The notes beneath the pieces are model-generated. The model did not search any database, was not told where the DNA came from, and worked only from the letters and a program-made list of their open reading frames with translations. Shown here one piece after another: positions 1 through 8,908 of a DNA stretch of 64,000 nucleotides. Source of the DNA: Sideroxydans sp. CL21 (lineage in GTDB: Bacteria > Pseudomonadota > Gammaproteobacteria > Burkholderiales > Gallionellaceae). Made by a program: the position numbers and the translations under genes. How positions within the stretch are numbered: position 1 is the stretch's first letter; every line of letters begins with the position of its first letter. The stretch is taken from positions 349,501 to 413,500 of the forward strand of contig NZ_LR699166.1 of assembly GCF_902459525.1 (NCBI RefSeq). Direction: 5' to 3'.

Positions 1-1298
1 TTGAACTTTGATATCCCATACATCACGTTTGGACGCTTGCGTCCGCTACACACCAATGCGGTTATTTTCGCATTCGGTGGTTGCGTGTTGATGGCAACCG
101 GCTTCTACATGGTGCAAAGAACCGGAGCCACAAAATTGTGGAGCAACGGCCTAGCATGGTTCACCTTCTGGGGCTGGAACCTGATCATTGTGTGTGCTGT
201 GATCAGTCTGCCGATGGGGTGGTCGGAAGGCAAGGAATACGCTGAATTGCCATGGATCGTGGATATCATGATTGCGGTCGTGTGGTTGTCCTTCGGTCTG
301 AACCATATCATGACCGTGGCGATCCGCAAGACTTCGCATATTTATGTCTCCAACTGGTTCACCATGGCCATGATTGTGATGATCACCTATCTGCATGTGG
401 TCAACAGCTTGGCTATTCCTGTCAGCTTGACGAATTCCTATTCAATTTTCTCCGGCGTGCAGGATGCCATGGTGCAATGGTGGTGGGGCCACAATGCTGT
501 GGGTTTCTACCTGACCGGCGGCTTCCTCGGCATCATGTATTATTTCGTTCCCAAGCAGTCGGGTCGTCCAGTGTTCTCCTATCGCTTGTCTGTGTTGCAC
601 TTCTGGGCACTGACCTTTGGATACGTGTGGCTGGGCGCGCACCACTTGCAATACACCGCATTGCCTGACTGGACCGGCTCTTTGGGTGCCGCCGTCTCTC
701 TGGCAATGATCATCCCGTCCTGGGGGGGGCGATGAACGGCATGATGACCTTGTCCGGTGCTTGGGATAAGTTGCGTACCGACTATATTTTGCGATTCCTG
801 GTTGTTTCCCTTGCGTTCTACGCGATGTCAACGTTCGAAGGTCCGGTCATGTCCATCAAGACCGTTAACGCGCTGTCTCACTACACAGACTGGACCGTTG
901 GTCACGTACACTCCGGTGCTTTGGGCTGGATGGCAATGGTTGCTTACGGCGCGATGTACCACATGGTGAAGAAACTGTGGGGTGTAGAAAAGATGTACTC
1001 CGACAGTCTGGTGAACGTCCACTTCTGGCTGGCGACCATCGGTACTGTGGTGTATGTCGTTGCGATGTGGGTCTCTGGCATCATGCAGGGTCTGATGTGG
1101 CGCGATTACGATGAGTACGGCACATTGACCTATACCTTTGTTGAGTCTGTCTCTGCGATGCATCCGTATTACGCGATGCGTGCAGCAGGTGGCCTGATCT
1201 TCAACATTGGTAGTTGGATTGCCCTGTTCAACATCGTGATGACCGTGCGTCAGGCGAGCGCTTTGCGCTCATCCGGCGCCGTTCCCGCTAAAGCATAA
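1..1298 (+). pseudogene. ccoN: cbb3 oxidase catalytic subunit I CcoN, 5'-partial, frameshifted
   Basis: CcoN is the haem-copper subunit that reduces O2 in the inner membrane. The sequence enters about 40 residues into the family (conserved [18 protein letters not shown] start region), so the true 5' end lies outside the window. The first frame runs to TGA at 733-735, ending in IIPSWGGR. The rest ([15 protein letters not shown] onward, with [17 protein letters not shown] carrying haem/Cu ligand histidines) continues from 732 to 1298 in another frame. The two parts join without loss if one G is added to the eight-G run at 722-729, giving WGG-A-MNGMM, which matches the usual WGGMINGLM spacing. 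The missing G may be a read error or a real inactivating mutation. Combined length (about 430 residues plus the missing start) fits the family. ccoO follows 10 bases later in the same operon. Confidence 0.93.
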
Positions 1299-1308
1299 GG
1301 AGTGAGAC

Positions 1309-2106
1309 ATGTCTGATCACGACAAAATCTATTCGACCAAATTTCAGGACAATATTGAGCGTCACACAGTTCTGATGTTTGTGATGATTGCGATCGCTGT
1401 GGCGGTCGGCGGTATTGTGGAAATCGTCCCGTTATTTTATCTTCCCAATACCGCGATGAGCGGTGGGAACGGTACTTTCAACGGCACGGCCCACAAGGAT
1501 AAAGAGGGTAACGTTGTTCCGATGGATAAAATCGTCTGGAATCCCGCAACATCCGCCCACAAGACTCTGGAAGACTGGCAGCCCGGCGACGGTGTTCGTC
1601 CCTACAAGCCTCTGGAGTTGGCTGGACGCGCTGTTTATATTCGTGAAGGTTGCTATCTGTGTCACTCACAACAGATACGTCCATTCCGCGACGAAAAGGA
1701 CCGCTACGGTCACTATTCAATCGCGGAAGAGTCAATGTACGACCACACCTTCCAATGGGGTTCCAAACGTACCGGTCCTGATTTAGCTCGTGTCGGCGGC
1801 AAGTACTCGGATGAATGGCACCGCCGTCACCTGAGCTATCCGCGCGAAGTGGTGCCGGAATCCGTCATGCCGAACTTTTTCTGGTTGGAAAAGATGCCTG
1901 TGAATGTGACGGAGACCGTGCAAGCGATGAAGGTCATGACCATCATGCCGTTCAATCCGGTACCCAAGTCTATTTACACACCTGCCTATATTGACGGCGC
2001 TGCTGCGCAGTTGGAAGGCAAGACCGACATGGATGCCCTGATTGCTTTCCTGCAGGGATTGGGCAACCACGTCAAGTTCGAAGAGGGTGTTAACTATCGT
2101 GACTAA
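1309..2106 (+). CDS. ccoO: cbb3 oxidase subunit II CcoO (mono-haem cytochrome c)
   Basis: This is the membrane-anchored mono-haem cytochrome c subunit that passes electrons towards CcoN. It is 265 residues: a short cytoplasmic start, one membrane helix at about residues 24-46, then a periplasmic domain with C115-YL-C118-H119 in the conserved context REGCYLCHSQQIRPF. It is somewhat longer than many CcoO proteins. The start ATG at 1309 has AAGGAGTG ahead of it (1298-1305). It lies between ccoN and ccoQ in one operon, so it should be co-transcribed with the damaged ccoN. The family call is secure from the haem motif and position. Confidence 0.96.
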   Translation: MSDHDKIYSTKFQDNIERHTVLMFVMIAIAVAVGGIVEIVPLFYLPNTAMSGGNGTFNGTAHKDKEGNVVPMDKIVWNPATSAHKTLEDWQPGDGVRPYKPLELAGRAVYIREGCYLCHSQQIRPFRDEKDRYGHYSIAEESMYDHTFQWGSKRTGPDLARVGGKYSDEWHRRHLSYPREVVPESVMPNFFWLEKMPVNVTETVQAMKVMTIMPFNPVPKSIYTPAYIDGAAAQLEGKTDMDALIAFLQGLGNHVKFEEGVNYRD

Positions 2107-2110
2107 GCTA

Positions 2111-2308
2111 ATGGGATATCTTGGCATGGATGTCGCTGCCATGACCACAAACGATTGGCTGGGCGTCTTTTTTGTCCTGGTTGCTGCGTTTGGAATGGTG
2201 GCGGTATATGTCATGGTGTTCCGTCCGGCTAACAAGGCCACGTTTGAGTCCCAGCGCAGTATGGCGCTGGATGACGAAGACCCTATCAATATGGGAGAAA
2301 AAAGATGA
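2111..2308 (+). CDS. ccoQ: cbb3 oxidase small subunit CcoQ
   Basis: A short single-helix protein of 65 residues if it starts at ATG 2111, directly after the ccoO stop. A start at ATG 2126 (MDVAAMTTNDWLG) is also possible, because neither site has a strong Shine-Dalgarno sequence. The membrane helix (WLGVFFVLVAAFGMVAVYVMVF) and the acidic C-terminal tail are typical of CcoQ/FixQ, which stabilises the CcoP-CcoNO association. The frame is open further upstream inside ccoO, but the family length argues against that longer start. The stop overlaps the ccoP start by four bases (ATGA), suggesting translational coupling. Confidence 0.9.
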   Translation: MGYLGMDVAAMTTNDWLGVFFVLVAAFGMVAVYVMVFRPANKATFESQRSMALDDEDPINMGEKR

Positions 2309-3222
2309 GTGATAAACACGATGCAAGCGGCGTGCCGACAACCGGTCACGTTTGGGACGACGATCTGGGGGACTTTACCAATCAACCTCCGAAGTGGTGG
2401 ATGCTGGGCCTGACAGCCAGTGCAATTTGGTGTGTGGTGTACTGCCTGTTCTATCCGTCCGTTCCTATTTCCAACGCACATGGTTTTTTCAAGGGAATCG
2501 GTGGATGGACCGCGATTAACGAGATGGAAGCGGATAAAAGCGTGGTTGACGATGTGCGCGGCAAGTATGAAACCAAGCTTAAGGACATGACGCCTGCCGC
2601 AATATTGGCTGATAGCGAATTGACCGAATACGTGACCCGTTCCGGCAAGGTGCTGTTCGGCGATAACTGTGCAGCCTGTCATGGTACTAACGGTGTGGGT
2701 ACGGTAGACAAGCAAGGCTTGTTTGCTCCCATTCTGCGTGATGATGACTGGCTGTACGGCGGCAAGATCGATGACATCCACACATCCATTGTTGGAGGCC
2801 GCCAAGGGGTAATGACTCCTCACAAGGGCGTGTTGTCCGATCAGCAGATCGACGACGTGGCCCAGTATGTCAAGGCAATGAGCGAAGAAGGCAAGGACAA
2901 AGCAGATGCCGACTCAGCAGTTGCAGCTGGCAAGAAGGTGTTCATGGAAAGTGACTGTACAGCGTGTCACGGTGCTGATGCCAAGGGCATACAGGCTATG
3001 GGCTCAGCTAACTTGACAGACAAGGTATGGCGCTTTGACGGGTCATTGGAAGGCATCAAGAAGACAGTTGCGTATGGTGTGAATGCCGGTCCTGATGCTC
3101 GCATTGCAGTGATGCCATCCTTCAAAGCGGCTGGCAAATTGAGTGATGCCGAAATTAAGAAGTTGGCTGTGTATGTGTACAAATTTGGTGGCGGTCAGGC
3201 CGACGCCCCATTAGCTAAATAA
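2305..3222 (+). CDS. ccoP: cbb3 oxidase subunit III CcoP (di-haem cytochrome c)
   Basis: This is the di-haem subunit that takes electrons from soluble cytochrome c. It is 305 residues: the N-terminal FixP-type segment (DLGDFTNQPPKWW), one membrane helix at about residues 31-52, then two cytochrome c domains with CAACH at residue 122 and CTACH at residue 218. Methionine ligands are available downstream of each. The start overlaps the ccoQ stop. It closes the ccoNOQP set, and a long palindrome and a 39-codon membrane ORF follow. Confidence 0.97.
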   Translation: MSDKHDASGVPTTGHVWDDDLGDFTNQPPKWWMLGLTASAIWCVVYCLFYPSVPISNAHGFFKGIGGWTAINEMEADKSVVDDVRGKYETKLKDMTPAAILADSELTEYVTRSGKVLFGDNCAACHGTNGVGTVDKQGLFAPILRDDDWLYGGKIDDIHTSIVGGRQGVMTPHKGVLSDQQIDDVAQYVKAMSEEGKDKADADSAVAAGKKVFMESDCTACHGADAKGIQAMGSANLTDKVWRFDGSLEGIKKTVAYGVNAGPDARIAVMPSFKAAGKLSDAEIKKLAVYVYKFGGGQADAPLAK

Positions 3223-3232
3223 GTCTGTCTCG

Positions 3233-3258
3233 GTCTGCACGGGCTAGCCCGTGCAGAC
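3233..3258. promoter_or_regulatory. 26-bp perfect palindrome after ccoP
   Basis: The left arm GTCTGCAC and right arm GTGCAGAC enclose GGGCTAGCCC, itself a palindrome, so all 26 bases are self-complementary. There is no U-run, so it is a poor intrinsic terminator. It may act as an mRNA-stabilising or attenuating hairpin between ccoP and the small ORF downstream. Confidence 0.55.
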
Positions 3259-3284
3259 GCTTACTAATAAAGGAGTAAATTGAG

Positions 3285-3404
3285 ATGAATCATGATGCAG
3301 TTTTCTGGGCAGTGATCATTGCTGTTGCAGGCTCCGCCCTTACAGCAGTTTGGCTACTTTATTTGGCATTCCGTAACGCGATGAAGAGCAAGGATAATAA
3401 ATAG
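3285..3404 (+). CDS. 39-residue single-helix membrane protein in the cco operon
   Basis: This short ORF starts at ATG 3285 with AAAGGAG at 3270-3276, a strong ribosome site at good spacing, and ends at TAG 3402-3404. The product begins MNHDAVFWAVIIAVAGSAL, has one hydrophobic helix (about residues 7-29) and a basic tail (FRNAMKSKDNK). It lies between ccoP and the operon terminator. A comparable short single-helix subunit, CcoM, is known from Pseudomonas stutzeri cbb3 oxidase, so a role as an extra small subunit or assembly peptide is plausible. That link is inferred from size and position only. Confidence 0.65.
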   Translation: MNHDAVFWAVIIAVAGSALTAVWLLYLAFRNAMKSKDNK

Positions 3405-3418
3405 GCTATCGGTAATTG

Positions 3419-3453
3419 AAAAAGGGAGGAGAGCGATACTCTCCTCCCTTTTT
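3419..3453 (+). terminator. Rho-independent terminator of the ccoNOQP operon
   Basis: A perfect 15-bp stem (3419-3433 against 3439-3453) with a five-base loop, CGATA, has A-run and T-run flanks. It is a strong intrinsic terminator, possibly working on both strands, 14 bases after the small ORF. Confidence 0.92.
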
Positions 3454-3515
3454 CTCATTGACCAAGGTGTTTGCGAATCAATTTGTTGAAATATACGAGC
3501 CGATTCGGAAATATC

Positions 3516-3529
3516 TTGATCGCAGTCAA
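3516..3529. promoter_or_regulatory. FNR/Anr-type box upstream of ccoG
   Basis: TTGATCGCAGTCAA matches TTGAT-N4-ATCAA at 9 of 10 positions. Its centre is about 43 bases from the GTG start of ccoG, so a classical class II placement at -41.5 would put the RNA start almost on the start codon. Either the transcript has a very short leader or the box acts from a nearer position. Confidence 0.7.
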
Positions 3530-3565
3530 TTCATAAATTGACGAAAAAATTTCTAGGAGAGTAGT

Positions 3566-4996
3566 GTGAATAATGAAATAGAAAACAAGGAGATGGGCGC
3601 CGTTACGACCATCTATCACGAGTTCGAATCATGGAATGCCAATCTGGGAGAAAAAACGATTCATGCCAAGCGCATGCCGGGATTTTTTCGAACCGTAAAA
3701 AACTATACGCAACTGGCTTTGTGGCTCCCTTTTTTCTTGGGGCCTTACCTGCGCTGGAATGGCAAGCAGGCCATCCTGTTCGATATCCAGAATCGCCAAT
3801 TTCACTTTTTCAGCCTGACGGTACTGCCACAAGATATCTGGATGTTGTCACTGGTATTGTTAATGGCGGCGATGACACTATTCGCAGTGACATCAGTGGC
3901 CTCGCGCGTGTGGTGCGGTTATTTCTGCTTTCAGACGGCATGGACCGACTGGTTCACATGGTTGGAGGACAAGATTGATGGCAACCCATCCGCACGTCGA
4001 AAACTGGACGACGCACCTTGGAGTTTGGATAAGATCAAGAAAAGAGTGCTTAAACATGCACTCTGGATGCTGATCGCTTTGCTCACTGGTATCAGTTTCT
4101 CCGTCTGGTTTGTTGATGCACGTGACTACTGGAGTAACCTGATCCACCTGAATTTGCCCAAGGTGGGTTGGGTTGTGCTTACCATGTTCTTTTTTGGTAC
4201 CTATATCCTTGCCGGGTTTTTGCGCGAGCAGGCCTGCTTCTGGCTCTGCCCGTACGCGCGCATACAGGGCGTCATGAGCGATTCGCAGACCATCATGCCC
4301 GCATATGATGTAAAGCGCGGTGAGCCGCGCGGAAAACTGCGCCGCGGCGGAGAAAGTGTTGCGCCGCAAGGCGACTGTATCGACTGCTTCCAGTGTGTGC
4401 AGGTCTGCCCTACCGGTGTAGACATCCGCCATGGAAGCCAGTTGGGCTGCATCACATGCGGACTGTGCCTGGATGCTTGCGATGCAATCATGGACAAGAT
4501 CGGCAAGCCGCGTGGCCTGATTCGCTATGCCTCGCTGGATGAACTATCGGGTAAGCCAACGCATAAGCTGTACCAGCATCCCCGAACGCTGGTCTATGTT
4601 GGTATCATTCTTGTTGCTCTTTCCGGCATCGTGTACGGATTGACGCATCTGGGGGCAATGACCTTGCGAGTGATTCCAGATCGTCAGCCGCTGTTTGTAA
4701 CGATGAGCGACGGTTCGATCCAGAACAAGTACGAATTCAAGGTGGTTAACAAGACGGATAAAGATATTCATGTGAGGGTGGCGGCAGAGGGTGGTGTAGC
4801 CGGACAGGTTATTATCGGGGCCGAGGAGCCGCTGTTGACCCATCATGGCCGCGGAACTTCTTTCACCATCTTCGTCAAAGCGCCGGGGGCAAGCGTCAAG
4901 GAAGAGATAACTCCGATTGAATTCAGGGTGGAAGGGGTCGAAGATCCGACGGTTTCCGCTGAATACAACAGCAAATTCAACGGCCCAAAAAATTAA
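3566..4996 (+). CDS. ccoG: cbb3 oxidase assembly protein CcoG (polyferredoxin)
   Basis: CcoG/RdxA/FixG is a membrane iron-sulfur protein acting in copper reduction and delivery during cbb3 oxidase assembly. The protein is 476 residues with several membrane helices in the first half. Two 4Fe-4S cysteine clusters follow: C271-x2-C-x2-C-x3-CP, and C295-x2-C-x2-C-x3-C. An Ig-like periplasmic C-terminal domain (from about residue 370) completes the family layout. The GTG start at 3566 is chosen because AGGAG sits at 3555-3559 and the protein then has full family length. An FNR-type box lies upstream. It heads the ccoGHIS assembly cluster. Confidence 0.95.
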   Translation: MNNEIENKEMGAVTTIYHEFESWNANLGEKTIHAKRMPGFFRTVKNYTQLALWLPFFLGPYLRWNGKQAILFDIQNRQFHFFSLTVLPQDIWMLSLVLLMAAMTLFAVTSVASRVWCGYFCFQTAWTDWFTWLEDKIDGNPSARRKLDDAPWSLDKIKKRVLKHALWMLIALLTGISFSVWFVDARDYWSNLIHLNLPKVGWVVLTMFFFGTYILAGFLREQACFWLCPYARIQGVMSDSQTIMPAYDVKRGEPRGKLRRGGESVAPQGDCIDCFQCVQVCPTGVDIRHGSQLGCITCGLCLDACDAIMDKIGKPRGLIRYASLDELSGKPTHKLYQHPRTLVYVGIILVALSGIVYGLTHLGAMTLRVIPDRQPLFVTMSDGSIQNKYEFKVVNKTDKDIHVRVAAEGGVAGQVIIGAEEPLLTHHGRGTSFTIFVKAPGASVKEEITPIEFRVEGVEDPTVSAEYNSKFNGPKN

Positions 4997-5008
4997 AGGA
5001 GCGATGAA

Positions 5009-5521
5009 ATGATTTCACAAAACAATAAAACCGGTTTGCGCAATCCCTGGGTATGGGGCATGTTAGCGTTGATCACGGTGGTGCTGGCAGTGAATGCAAC
5101 CTTCGTCTGGTACGCTACCAAAGGGACTCGATCAACACTGGTCGATCGCGATTACCAGACCAAGGATCGCAAATCGAACGAGGAGGAGTTGAGCGAACTT
5201 AGGGCACAACATGCCTTATCCTGGCAGACGGAGGTCAAAAAGCCGGTATCCGTTGTGATGGGTACGCCGACTGCCTATGAGATTGGAGTGACGGACAGAG
5301 CGGACCAGCCGGTAAGTGGCATTCTGGAAGTGGTCGCCTATCGGGCATCCGATGCCAGCAAGGACTTTTCTACCACATTCAAGGAAGTTGCTCCCGGCCG
5401 CTACCAGGGGTACATCAGTTTTCCACTCAAGGGGTATTGGGAGTTGCATATCCGTATACAGCGCGGTGAGGATATCTTTAACGTGGCGACAGACAAGTTC
5501 ATGGTCGCTGCGGCGTCGTAG
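5009..5521 (+). CDS. ccoH: cbb3 oxidase assembly protein CcoH/FixH
   Basis: A 170-residue FixH-family protein with one N-terminal membrane helix (about residues 13-34, MLALITVVLAVNATFVWYAT) and a periplasmic beta-rich domain (PVSGILEVVAYRASDASKDF ... PGRYQGYISFPLKGYWELHI). FixH/CcoH is needed for maturation or stability of the cbb3 complex. A ribosome site AAAGGAG precedes ATG 5009, and the gene lies 12 bases after ccoG and 16 before ccoI. Confidence 0.92.
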   Translation: MISQNNKTGLRNPWVWGMLALITVVLAVNATFVWYATKGTRSTLVDRDYQTKDRKSNEEELSELRAQHALSWQTEVKKPVSVVMGTPTAYEIGVTDRADQPVSGILEVVAYRASDASKDFSTTFKEVAPGRYQGYISFPLKGYWELHIRIQRGEDIFNVATDKFMVAAAS

Positions 5522-5537
5522 TTGTCAGTAAAACTGC

Positions 5538-8000
5538 ATGACGCCGCGTAGCCATTCCGACGCAGGCGGCTGCTTTCACTGCGGACTGCCCATCCCGCTT
5601 GAGGCGGCCTTCCATGCACGACTGGATGATGCAGAGCGGGATTTCTGCTGCTTCGGCTGCCAGTCGGTGTGCAGCGCGATCTATGAAGCCGGATTGCAGG
5701 GTTACTATCAGCGCACGCCGGAAGGCGTGTTACTCGCACCTCCCCCCGAACTTCCCAAAGACATCGAGATTTACGACTTTGACGAAGTACAGCAGGAATT
5801 CGCCACTTCCTCGGGCGATATCCGAGACATACATCTATTGGTAGAGGGTATACATTGCGCCGCCTGCGTGTGGCTCATCGAGCGCGGATTGCAGCGCACG
5901 CCCGGAGTGCAGTCGGCCGACGTCAATCTGGCGGCGAAGCGACTGCACCTGCGCTGGGACAACTCGCGCAGCAAATTATCCGACCTGATTCGCGCGCTGG
6001 CAAAGATCGGCTATGCCGCCGTACCCTACGATCCGGAAAGCGCAGAAGGCGTAATCCAGAAATCAAACCGGGCCATGCTCTACCGCCTGTTCTTCGCCGG
6101 CTTTGCCATGATGAACATGCTTTGGATATCCATTGCGCTGTATAGCGGTGCGGACCACGACGAGTTCAGGCAATTTTTCCACTGGGTCGGACTGGCGCTA
6201 GCCACACCGACTTTGCTGTATTCTGGATATCCATTTTACCGCGGCGCATTGGGCGGCTTGCGCGGCGGTCATCTTACGATGGACATGCCTATTGCCATAG
6301 GCCTGAGCGTGACTTATGCCTACTCGTTGTATGTGACCGTAACGCACAGCACCATCGGTGAGGTGTATTTCGACACCGTTACCAATCTGATTTTTGTGAT
6401 TCTGATCGGGCGCTATCTGGAAGGGATGTTCAGGCACCAGGCGGTTTCAGCCACCAAACGCCTGATGGAATTGCAGCCGCGCGTCGCCATTGTAATGCGT
6501 GACGGCGAGGAACAGATGACACCGATACGCGGCGTGAAACTGGGAGATCACGTGCTCATCAAACCGGGCTATAAAGTGCCGGTGGATGGTGTAGTGCTTG
6601 AAGGTCGTAGCGCAGTGGACGAGGCCATGCTGAGCGGTGAATCCGTTCCGGTAAGCAAAACAGCAGGGTCCCAGGTTTTTGCGGGCACGGCAAACACAAA
6701 TGGAGCGCTGCTGGTGGAAGTGCGTGCGCAATTGCGGGACACAACCTTGTCCAGGATCATCAGACTGGTCGAAGAAGCGCAGTCCTCGAAAGCGCCCATA
6801 CAACGCCTTGCCGACGCCATCGTACCGTGGTTTGTGCTGGTCACGCTCATCTGCGCAACGATCACCTTCTTCATCTGGAACAGCCACGATTTCGAGATCG
6901 CCCTGATGGCCGCGACCTCGGTGCTTATTATCACCTGTCCCTGCGCGCTGGGCATGGCCACGCCGATGTCCATTGCCGTGGCCTCGGGTCTGGGAGCCAA
7001 GCACGGTATTCTGGTCAAAAATGGTCTGGTGCTCGAGACTTTGTCCAAGGTCACGCACTTCGTGTTCGACAAGACCGGCACCTTGACCGAAGGCAAAATG
7101 AGTGTGGCACAGGTACAAGTCGCGGCAGGCTGCAACGAACAGGAATTGTTACAGTTTGCCGCTGCAGTGGAGCGTTACAGCGAACATAGTGTCGCCAAGG
7201 CCATCGTTGAAGAAACAGAGTTAAGGCAACTGATGTTTCGCGATCTTGGAGCGGACGCATTTCAGGCAACGGCGGGGCTGGGCGTTGAGGCCAGAGTCGC
7301 CGGACATTCTGTGCTGCTTGGCAGCGCAGAATGGTTGATACGGCACGGCATAGAGCTGGATGAGGAATTGCAGACCGGGGCGCACGAACTGGAAACACAG
7401 GCAATGAGTTGTGTTTACATGGCGCGTGAAGGCAAGCATGTGGCGATCATCGCACTGGCCGACAAGCTGCGCGGCGACGCGCAACAGATGATAAGCGAAC
7501 TCCGTGCGGCAGGCATCACGCTGATGCTGCTGACCGGAGACCGCAGGCCGGTTGCCGAGGCCGTTGCGCGCCAGCTTGGCGGCATGGAAGTCATCGCAGA
7601 AGTGTTGCCGCAAGACAAGGATCAGGTGATCCGTCGTTTGCAACAGAGTGGTGCGGTGGTGGCCATGGTGGGCGACGGTATTAACGACGCTCCGGCACTG
7701 ATTCGGGCCGATGTCGGCATTGCACTTGGTTCCGGCACCGATGTTTCGGTGGAGAGCGCAGACATCGTGCTGATGTACAACGAATTGGACAAGGTCAGAC
7801 AGGCCACACAGTTGTCGCGGCGCACCCTGCTTACCATCAAGCAGAATATCGGGCTATCTTTCGTGTATAACGCCATCATGGTGCCGCTGGCGATGATGGC
7901 GAGAGTAAACCCGCTGGTGGCCGCCATCAGCATGCCGATAAGCTCGCTGATCGTGATCGGCAATGCAGCGCGCATACGCACACTATTCAACAGGCATTGA
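5538..8000 (+). CDS. ccoI: Copper-exporting P1B-type ATPase CcoI/FixI
   Basis: This P-type ATPase supplies copper for cbb3 oxidase assembly. The 820-residue protein has an N-terminal cysteine-rich segment (CFHCGLPI, CCFGC), a heavy-metal-associated domain with C107-AA-C110, and membrane helices. It also has an actuator loop (MLSGES), the ion-site motif C467-P-C469, the phosphorylation motif D511-KTGT and the hinge GDGINDAP. The CPC motif and the cco context indicate the FixI/CopA2 branch rather than a general copper-efflux CopA. It is preceded by ccoH and followed by ccoS. Confidence 0.96.
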   Translation: MTPRSHSDAGGCFHCGLPIPLEAAFHARLDDAERDFCCFGCQSVCSAIYEAGLQGYYQRTPEGVLLAPPPELPKDIEIYDFDEVQQEFATSSGDIRDIHLLVEGIHCAACVWLIERGLQRTPGVQSADVNLAAKRLHLRWDNSRSKLSDLIRALAKIGYAAVPYDPESAEGVIQKSNRAMLYRLFFAGFAMMNMLWISIALYSGADHDEFRQFFHWVGLALATPTLLYSGYPFYRGALGGLRGGHLTMDMPIAIGLSVTYAYSLYVTVTHSTIGEVYFDTVTNLIFVILIGRYLEGMFRHQAVSATKRLMELQPRVAIVMRDGEEQMTPIRGVKLGDHVLIKPGYKVPVDGVVLEGRSAVDEAMLSGESVPVSKTAGSQVFAGTANTNGALLVEVRAQLRDTTLSRIIRLVEEAQSSKAPIQRLADAIVPWFVLVTLICATITFFIWNSHDFEIALMAATSVLIITCPCALGMATPMSIAVASGLGAKHGILVKNGLVLETLSKVTHFVFDKTGTLTEGKMSVAQVQVAAGCNEQELLQFAAAVERYSEHSVAKAIVEETELRQLMFRDLGADAFQATAGLGVEARVAGHSVLLGSAEWLIRHGIELDEELQTGAHELETQAMSCVYMAREGKHVAIIALADKLRGDAQQMISELRAAGITLMLLTGDRRPVAEAVARQLGGMEVIAEVLPQDKDQVIRRLQQSGAVVAMVGDGINDAPALIRADVGIALGSGTDVSVESADIVLMYNELDKVRQATQLSRRTLLTIKQNIGLSFVYNAIMVPLAMMARVNPLVAAISMPISSLIVIGNAARIRTLFNRH

Positions 8001-8009
8001 GGTGAATTT

Positions 8010-8201
8010 ATGGATGTGATCTACAGTTTGATACCCGGCATGATGTTCTTCGGTGTGTTGCTCGTTATTGTGCTGGTGTGGGCGGTAAAGAAAGGGCAAT
8101 ACGAGGATATGGAAGGCAACGCCAATCGTATCCTGCTGGATGACGATGACGATATGCTGCGCTCAGACAAGCCCAAGGAAACGAACGCCGACAAGAAGTA
8201 G
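8010..8201 (+). CDS. ccoS: cbb3 oxidase maturation protein CcoS
   Basis: A 63-residue membrane peptide with one helix (residues about 8-28) followed by KKGQYEDMEGNANRILLDDDD, the typical CcoS tail. CcoS is required for inserting the redox cofactors into cbb3 oxidase. It starts 9 bases after ccoI and is the last gene of the assembly cluster. The next gene converges from the other strand with only 15 bases between them. Confidence 0.93.
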   Translation: MDVIYSLIPGMMFFGVLLVIVLVWAVKKGQYEDMEGNANRILLDDDDDMLRSDKPKETNADKK

Positions 8202-8216
8202 GCGTTCACGCCGGAA

Positions 8217-8891
8217 TTATTTCAGGATTTCCCCGTTCGCCATCAAGGGTCGAACCAGCAAATCAAAATTCCTGGGAGGGACATACTGCAACAGAGGCTT
8301 CTCACCGTTACCCAGTGTGATATCCAGGCCGTCCTGCGGATATAGCCAGTGAATCAGGCCACTCTTGGTTTCCTGGACGCGTTGCGCAGGTTGTCCGAAG
8401 CGTTTGAGGAATACCGCCTCATCCACGCGCAGGCTGGGCAGGTAAGTCAGGCTGCTTATCGGCCAAGTACGCAAATGCGCAATGTCTTCCGGGGTCAGGG
8501 TGATTTTTTTGCCGCTCCCGGTTGTCGCCATGCGCAAGCCGCGTTCATACATATCCTGCAATTCTTTTTCGGGAACGTCTATGGTCAACACGACCTTGGA
8601 GGGCAGTCCGGCCAGATTGACCTGTTCGAAGAACACTTCGGCGATCAGCTTGCCATCGGGCGATTTGAACAGACTCGGTATGGCCTCTTCCTTGAACCTG
8701 AGCTCAGCCTCATTGGCAACGGATTCACCGAGAGTCAAGCCGAAGACGCGCACCGAATCCCGCGTCGGGTGCTCGATGTGCCATGGCAGGTCATCACTGC
8801 GCTTGGGTTCTCCCGGAATTAGCAAGGAACCTGCGATAAAAAGTACGGACGCGATGCCGACTCCCCAATAGATCTTGCTTTCAGCTGACAT
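8217..8891 (-). CDS. Unrecognised membrane-anchored protein
   Basis: The 224-residue product has one N-terminal hydrophobic helix (about residues 8-26, GVGIASVLFIAGSLLIP). A soluble, probably periplasmic, domain rich in charged residues follows (RVFGLTLGESVANEAELRF, LSSLRVDEAVFLKRFG). No catalytic motif or named family was recognised. The start is ATG 8891. It lies on the minus strand between ccoS and the membrane gene at 8909-9430, downstream of fnr, so it may be co-transcribed with those genes. Position near the oxidase genes is the only functional hint. Confidence 0.8.
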   Translation of the reverse strand: MSAESKIYWGVGIASVLFIAGSLLIPGEPKRSDDLPWHIEHPTRDSVRVFGLTLGESVANEAELRFKEEAIPSLFKSPDGKLIAEVFFEQVNLAGLPSKVVLTIDVPEKELQDMYERGLRMATTGSGKKITLTPEDIAHLRTWPISSLTYLPSLRVDEAVFLKRFGQPAQRVQETKSGLIHWLYPQDGLDITLGNGEKPLLQYVPPRNFDLLVRPLMANGEILK

Positions 8892-8908
8892 GGCGGGCCT
8901 GGTTCGGG

